A stretch of DNA of 64,000 bases, from contig DATBRC010000020.1 in the NCBI GenBank assembly GCA_036560485.1, positions 124,001-188,000 of the forward strand, given 5' to 3'. The stretch comes from DATBRC01 sp036560485 (GTDB lineage Bacteria > Pseudomonadota > Gammaproteobacteria > Burkholderiales > Burkholderiaceae_D). Positions 63,246 through 64,000 of this stretch are shown here, one piece after another. A program made the translations under genes and the position numbers. Below the pieces are notes generated by a model. The model ran no database searches, was not told where the DNA came from, and saw nothing but the letters and a program-made list of their open reading frames with translations. Numbering within the stretch: the stretch's first letter is position 1; every line of letters starts with the position of its first letter.

Positions 63246-64000
63246 GCTTTTCTCCTGACGTCCAGTGAGTTGCGCAATGCGTCGCCGATATTGTTCAACA
63301 GCAGCAGCATGATGGTCAATACTACAAAAGTTGATGAAACTATCCACCACGCGTCGAGATTGTTTTTTCCTTGTGCCAGCAACTCGCCCAGGCTCGGTGT
63401 TGACGGCGGTACTCCCAACCCCAGGAAATCCAGACTGGTCAACGCGAGGATGGCGCCACTCATGCGAAACGGCAGAAAAGTGACGACCGAGGTCAAGCTG
63501 TTGGGGAGCACATGACGCCAGATTATTTTTCTGTTCGACAAGCCCAACGCGCGTGCAGCTTGCACATATTCCAGATTGCGATTGCGCAAAAAATCGGCTC
63601 GCACATAATCCGACAAGCTCATCCAGCCGAAGAGAGACAGCAAGATCAATAGCAGACCAATGCTGGGTTGAAAAATAGAGGAGAAAATTATCAGCAAGTA
63701 CAATTCCGGCATCGAACCCCAGATTTCCATGAAGCGCTGAAAAATCAAATCCGTTCTGCCAGCAAAATATCCCTGAATAGCGCCCGTGAGCACGCCAATT
63801 ACCACACCGGTGATCGTCAACGCCAAACCAAACAGCACCGAGATCCGAAACCCGTACAATAATCGGGCAAATATGTCTCGACCGCGATCATCGGTTCCAA
63901 GAAAATTGTCAGCCGATGGGGCGGTTGGATTCGGATATTTGGAAAAATAATTGATCGTATCGAAGCTGTAGTGATTCAACGGATAGATCGCCCAGTTGCC
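63242..64000 (-). CDS. yejE: ABC transporter permease (YejE type), partial
   Basis: The frame stays open to the window edge, so the N-terminal part is missing. The visible 252 residues begin with GNWAIYPLNHYSFDTINYF, then FLGTDDRGRDIFARLLYGFRIS (a typical OppC/YejE entry to the core), five helices and the EAA loop YVQAARALGLSNRKIIWRHVLPN, cited in part as YVQAARALGLSN. It ends in the ATGA overlap with yejF. With yejF it forms the second peptide-type transporter of this window. Confidence 0.9.
   Translation of the reverse strand, partial: GNWAIYPLNHYSFDTINYFSKYPNPTAPSADNFLGTDDRGRDIFARLLYGFRISVLFGLALTITGVVIGVLTGAIQGYFAGRTDLIFQRFMEIWGSMPELYLLIIFSSIFQPSIGLLLILLSLFGWMSLSDYVRADFLRNRNLEYVQAARALGLSNRKIIWRHVLPNSLTSVVTFLPFRMSGAILALTSLDFLGLGVPPSTPSLGELLAQGKNNLDAWWIVSSTFVVLTIMLLLLNNIGDALRNSLDVRRKA

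Overview
The window reads as a stretch of betaproteobacterial chromosome (Burkholderiales, most likely Oxalobacteraceae close to Herminiimonas/Janthinobacterium). This is inferred from moderate GC, the style of the proteins, and the gene order mltD-gloB-methyltransferase-rnhA-dnaQ-tRNA, which matches the enterobacterial mltD-gloB-yafS-rnhA-dnaQ-aspV cluster. There is no prophage, complete insertion sequence or CRISPR array.

Layout. 0-5.7 kb: housekeeping and small genes (DTW-domain tRNA modification enzyme, uracil-DNA glycosylase family, PilZ protein, secreted alpha/beta hydrolase, histidine phosphatase, YdcF). 5.7-8.1 kb: a decayed chromosomal integron with a truncated intI start, an attI-like core, five cassettes on the minus strand and four good attC sites. 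Two cassettes are broken by mutations. 8.2-13.4 kb: isocitrate lyase, a CoA-transferase and a response regulator with an EAL domain. 13.4-21.7 kb: TamB/TamA, a branched-chain amino-acid type binding protein and a short-chain dehydrogenase. 22-31 kb: a complete MdtABC-type RND pump with its outer membrane channel. 31-34.7 kb: small envelope proteins and a Fur-type-box-linked iron uptake operon (cupredoxin, FTR1 permease, outer membrane protein).

35-41.2 kb: an orphan type VI secretion module of VgrG, a peptidoglycan-amidase-like effector and two exported candidate immunity proteins, becoming AT-rich towards its end. 41.2-46.1 kb: tRNA-Val, dnaQ, rnhA, methyltransferase, gloB and mltD. 46.3-54.1 kb: a peptide-type ABC transporter operon (two binding proteins, two permeases, one double ATPase) whose three larger gaps each hold a palindromic repeat doublet. 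54.1-59.1 kb: a convergent operon with an S9 peptidase, a canonical LytS-type kinase, a second kinase-like protein that has lost its phospho-acceptor histidine, and a LytTR response regulator. 59.2-64 kb: small hypothetical genes, a thioredoxin, and the start of a second peptide transporter (YejF and partial YejE).

The most unusual parts are the decaying integron, the peptidase-kinase-pseudokinase-LytTR operon facing the peptide transporter, the VgrG-effector-immunity module, and two families of dispersed palindromic repeats.
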